This document shows, in pieces, positions 13,044 to 15,628 of a DNA stretch of 15,628 nucleotides (its first letter is position 1; every line of letters begins with the position of its first letter). The position numbers were made by a program, and so were the translations under genes. Source of the stretch: Gracilaria caudata (lineage: Eukaryota; Rhodophyta; Florideophyceae; Gracilariales; Gracilariaceae). Location of the stretch: contig JASCIV010000624.1 of assembly GCA_030374735.1 (NCBI GenBank), positions 1-15,628 of the forward strand, read 5' to 3'. The notes beneath the pieces are model-generated. The model saw only the letters and a program-made list of their open reading frames with translations. It was not told where the DNA came from and did not search any database.

Positions 13044-14987
13044 CTCAGCCGGCGCATTGGACCACGAGAACCATCGAAAACGACGCGCCGGCGTGGGGGG
13101 AGGTTGTTTGGGCGCCTCATCAGTGGCTTCGCCCTCGCGCATCACGCGTTCTGTGAGTGCATCCAGATCCGGTTGCTCTCTGAACGACGCTGCGGAGAAC
13201 ACGTACGGCGCAGCGATTTTAAGGCTGACCAGTCTGTCTTGGATGCGAAACATGAGCGACGGGTCGTACAAAATTTCAGGGTTGTTGATGAAGTGCTCGT
13301 AAGGTATCCGATGTTCATCAAACAAGCTTAGCGACTGCTCGCTAGTCATGTGCTCAGTTATTAGGTTGGCGCACAGCGACATCGGCACCAGCCCCTCGCT
13401 CTGTTCTTTTGGCTGGTCGCCGTCAGCAAAGTGGCTGGGCGACTGCGGCTCGGCCGCTGCGTCGGGAGCGCTTGCTTCTCGCTTCCAATCGGGATTGGGG
13501 GTATCTGGCTGCTGCTGCTGCTGCTGCTGCTGCGGCAGCGGCGGCGGCGGCGGCGGTGGTGGTGCGGTGGCGTGAGCCAAATCGGATGCGACTGGCTGCA
13601 AGTTAGTTGGCGCAGCAGGCTCGGGCTCAGTTTGACTGTGGCGCTCACTGCGCGCTGGCTGCGCTTGATTCGGTTGTGCTTGTTGCTGCGCGTTGATCTT
13701 TCCGTTGAGCTTTCGATCCGCTTGAGCGCATTGGCTGCGGTCGCGTTTCGGCAGCGGCGAGGTTTGTGTGGCACTCTCGACGAGAGCGACGAGCGGTGTT
13801 GTAGCGGTTTGAGCGGACGTTGGGGGAGGTGACTGGGGGGGTGTTTCTGTTATGCACGTGGCTTGTGCGAGCGCGATGTGACGCGTGCGCCGTTCAGACG
13901 GGGGGGTTGCTCCGTTCTGCGCGCTTTGTGAGTGAGACGTGGAGACGGCGACGTGTTGTGAATGCGCCGCAGCTGACGGCGGCACGGGCGACTGCGCAGC
14001 GTGTGGGTCAGTTGCGACGACGTGAGCACTGTGCGCATCGGGCGCAGCACAGCTGGCGACGGCGTCGGACGCGGACGCGCGGCTGTTTGAGCGCGACGTT
14101 TGAGCACACGCCTCCAAAGCAGCCGTTTCCGGCGGCTCCGCAGCGCTGCGCGACGGCGCATCGTGCGCAAGCGCCGGTTGTGACGCGCGCGCGGCGCCGC
14201 GCGACGTGGACGCGCGCTTGGGCGGGCGCGGCGGCGGCGGCGGCGGCGGCGGCGGCGTGGCGGGCAGATCGAACAGCGCCTCGCTAAACTGGTCGGGCGA
14301 GGAGGCGTGCGCCACGACGGCGGGCGAAGCGGGCGAAGCGGGCGACGCGTTTGGCAGAGAGGGTTGCAACTGGAAGTGCGCAAACGACACGCTGACGGCG
14401 GTGGACCAGTTGCGATCGGCGCGTTGTGACATGCATGGCGGCGGAGAATGCGTGGCTTGCGCAACGTGCGCAGTGCCGTCGCGTTCGGCGCGCGTGAGCT
14501 CCACGTCGGAGTCGGAACAATAGTCGAAACGATGGTCGGATGGCACCAGATCGGACGGCACAATGCTGACGGCCGCGCACGACGGCTCGAAATCGGACGG
14601 CACGGCGGGCGAATGCGGCGGCGGCGCCGACGCGGAGAACAGCTGCGTGGGCGGCGGCAGCTGTTGCGTGGCGGCCTTCGCGGGAAGATCGAAGCGCGGC
14701 GCGAGAGAGGAGGCGTGCGACTTGAGGTTGAAGAAGTACGCCTCGCCCGCGGCGCCCAGCAGCATGCGCAGGTTGGTGGTGGTGCCGTTGAGCTCGATGT
14801 GCACCGGGATGCCGCGCGCCTTGAGCAGTTGCAGTTTGCCGAAACGCACGTGAAATGGGGTGCTGTGTCGACGACCGCGGTCATCCTCGATGACCAGAAT
14901 GTCGATGGCGCCCGACAGGGTGGCCGAGTTGAAATCGGTGAAGGCGGACGACAGTGTGGTGAACAGTCGTCCCACGTACGCAGACAT
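11898..14987 (-). CDS. Lipin-family phosphatidate phosphatase
   Basis: This 1029-residue protein is a lipin/Pah1 homologue, a Mg2+-dependent phosphatidate phosphatase making diacylglycerol at ER and nuclear membranes. The N-LIP domain starts at residue 1 (MSAYVGRLFTTLSSAFTDFN) and includes HVRFGKLQLL and LLGAAGEAYFF, whose Gly81 matches the Gly essential in yeast and mammalian lipins. The C-terminal HAD domain has the catalytic DVDGT (814-818; nucleophile Asp814) in ISDVDGTITRSDVLGH, then GYKILYLTARPIGQA, LPNGPVLMSP, HEFKIAAL, FGNRETDV and a Trp-containing tail (DWKWWKGSLPEVDFD). The roughly 700 residues between are predicted disordered, rich in Pro, Ser, Ala and Gln with poly-Q, poly-P and Ser-Asn repeats. 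The start is ATG 14987, where N-LIP homology begins; the frame stays open 150 codons further, but that part is low-complexity CpG/CA-rich leader. Likely phosphoregulated Ser/Thr-Pro sites are abundant. No intron is needed. Confidence 0.93.
13013..13042 (-). repeat. Hexanucleotide repeat (TGTTGC on + strand) encoding Ser-Asn repeats
   Basis: Five copies of a 6-bp unit encode an alternating Ser-Asn tract in the disordered middle of lipin, just N-terminal of an acidic segment. It is a slippage-prone microsatellite that keeps frame when copies are gained or lost. Confidence 0.9.
13508..13559 (-). repeat. CTG and CGG triplet tracts encoding poly-Gln and poly-Pro in lipin
   Basis: A run of about eight CTG triplets (CAG on the coding strand, poly-Gln) is followed directly by GGC/GGT triplets (poly-Pro). 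The tracts lie in the disordered linker between the N-LIP and HAD domains and are likely length-variable. Confidence 0.9.
14228..14257 (-). repeat. GGC triplet tract encoding a second poly-Pro run in lipin
   Basis: About ten uninterrupted GCG/GGC triplets encode proline on the minus strand. The + strand is G-rich enough to form G-quadruplex or hairpin structures. The encoded run resembles SH3, WW or profilin ligands, though no partner is known. Confidence 0.88.
14322..14348 (-). repeat. 9-bp tandem repeat encoding Ala-Ser-Pro
   Basis: Three copies of gggcgaagc (the last with one change) encode ASPASPASP in the lipin linker, within 70 bp of the poly-Pro tract. Ser-Pro pairs are candidate proline-directed kinase sites. 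Confidence 0.85.
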
Positions 14988-15068
14988 GGTGTACGCCGCT
15001 CCAAAAAAACAGCCGCGCGCGCGCGGACACGCGCGCAGGCAACGAAGAAGCTCAAAAGCGGCTGCGCG

Positions 15069-15177
15069 CAACACGCACGCACACAAACACACAAACACAA
15101 CACACACACACACGCCCGAGCCGCAGCGGCAGCAGCAGCAGCAGCACACAGCAACACAACGTCGCGCGCGCGCGCGC
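15069..15177. repeat. CA, CAG and CG simple repeats in the lipin upstream region
   Basis: In order: an imperfect CA tract (15069-15113), a CAG tract (15129-15146) and a pure CG tract (15163-15177). The CA and CG tracts alternate purine and pyrimidine and could adopt Z-DNA under negative supercoiling. They lie 80-190 bp upstream of the lipin ATG, so they are probably in its 5' UTR or core promoter. Confidence 0.85.
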
Positions 15178-15291
15178 ACTCGGCGCGCGTCAGGCGTGCG
15201 AGCAAAAACGCGCCAATCAGCCAGCGCGCGCGCGAAGCACAGCGCGCACATGCTCAACACGCCACGCGTGCGCGTGTTCACGCACGAGGTA

Positions 15292-15319
15292 CACGTGGTG
15301 TGCCCACGTGGTACACGTG
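15292..15319. promoter_or_regulatory. Three CACGTG boxes within 28 bp upstream of lipin
   Basis: CACGTG occurs at 15292-15297, 15305-15310 and 15314-15319, with flanks gtaCACGTGg and cCACGTGgtac forming a larger near-palindrome. These are E-box/G-box sites for bHLH or bZIP dimers, about 305-335 bp before the lipin ATG. Three exact copies so close together are unlikely to be chance, though the GC-rich context raises the background. Confidence 0.55.
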
Positions 15320-15628
15320 CGACGGGCGCGCACCCAAAAAAATGGTGGTGGTGCGGCGCATGTGCGCGCTGCCGCGCGCTGACAGCAGCGCGCGGCAGCA
15401 ACGCGCGCGCGCGCAGCGGGTCAATCGATTTTGCCACGCAACGCGCCGTTTGCGCGCCTCATCGCATTCCCAAATTCAATTCCAAAGCAGCGCGCGCGTT
15501 TAAAAACGCAGTCGCGCTCTCTCAGCTTGGGACACTTTCTCCGCGCCGGGCTGTCTTCGACGCGCGTCTCCCACCACCCCCCCGCACCTCCCAAACCCGC
15601 TTCCCCCCCCCTCCACGCCGCGCCCAGC

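Larger units (their letters stand above)
14988..15628. promoter_or_regulatory. CpG-rich upstream region of lipin and of a probable rightward gene
   Basis: No protein is called here. Next to the lipin ATG is a GCGCGC- and CA-rich stretch with simple repeats (15069-15177). A CACGTG cluster lies at 15292-15319. From about 15484 the DNA changes: a TTTAAAA element (15499-15505) is followed by a C/T-rich stretch on the + strand with C7 and C9 runs (15577-15583, 15603-15611), resembling the leaders of the + strand genes at 824 and 8619. This suggests a divergent promoter with a + strand gene starting beyond the window. Confidence 0.45.

Noticed and set aside
13850..15205. 451-codon minus-strand frame overlapping the lipin N-terminal half
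   Set aside because: Arg/Pro/Ser-rich shadow of the lipin frame caused by high GC; no recognisable domain.
14988..15437. 150-codon N-terminal extension of lipin
   Set aside because: N-LIP homology begins at the internal ATG 14987; the extension encodes Cys/Val/Arg-rich translations of CA, CAG and CG repeats.
14448..15503. 351-codon open frame on the + strand antisense to lipin and its upstream region
   Set aside because: Extreme Arg/Ala/Gly composition with no motif; stop codons are rare in every frame of this GC-rich DNA, and the minus frame encodes a clear lipin.
1..15628. tRNA, rRNA, CRISPR arrays, insertion sequences or transposon ends
   Set aside because: Reading both strands by eye I found no tRNA-like cloverleaf with a GTTCRA arm, no spaced direct repeats of CRISPR type, and no transposase or terminal inverted repeats.

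Overview
The window is nuclear DNA from a eukaryote with compact, intron-poor genes. It carries lipin, GRWD1/Rrb1 and NUS1 homologues, starts sit in good ATG contexts (for example gccATGGcc at 824 and aacATGGcc at 8619), there are no bacterial-type operons or ribosome binding sites, and most genes read as single uninterrupted frames separated by 140-780 bp. TAA, TAG and TGA all serve as terminators, so the genetic code looks standard. A starch-binding protein without a targeting peptide, intronless conserved genes and an NB-ARC receptor with WD40 repeats would fit a red alga that stores floridean (cytosolic) starch. That assignment is inference; another intron-poor protist is possible.

Layout from left to right: the 3' end of an unrecognised gene (1-441, +); a 243-residue protein made of two CBM25-like starch-binding modules (824-1555, +); a double-ACT protein with a phosphoserine-phosphatase (HAD) fold whose catalytic motifs are degraded (2312-3538, -); a TIR-NB-ARC-WD40 receptor of the STAND/NLR type (4315-8199, -) interrupted by one in-frame TAA inside its WD40 array; a GRWD1/Rrb1-type ribosome assembly and histone-binding protein (8619-10286, +), divergent from the receptor; a NUS1/NgBR-type subunit of the dehydrodolichyl diphosphate synthase complex (10428-11267, -); and a 1029-residue lipin phosphatidate phosphatase (11898-14987, -) followed by a CpG- and CA-rich upstream region. 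Sequence character suggests another + strand gene starts just beyond the right edge.

The genes do not form one pathway. NUS1 and lipin are both ER-associated lipid enzymes (dolichol and phosphatidate metabolism) and lie in tandem, but nothing shows they are co-regulated. The most interesting element is the receptor. It has a plant-like TIR domain keeping the candidate NADase glutamate, a predicted N-myristoylation site, an intact NB-ARC, and a WD40 array of near-identical 129-bp units in perfect register whose differences fall at a few positions. This architecture parallels the fungal HNWD (HET-D/E/R) allorecognition receptors but has a TIR effector. The internal TAA and a separate 117-bp tandem duplication in the C-terminal tail suggest a rapidly evolving, possibly allelic or recently disabled, recognition gene.
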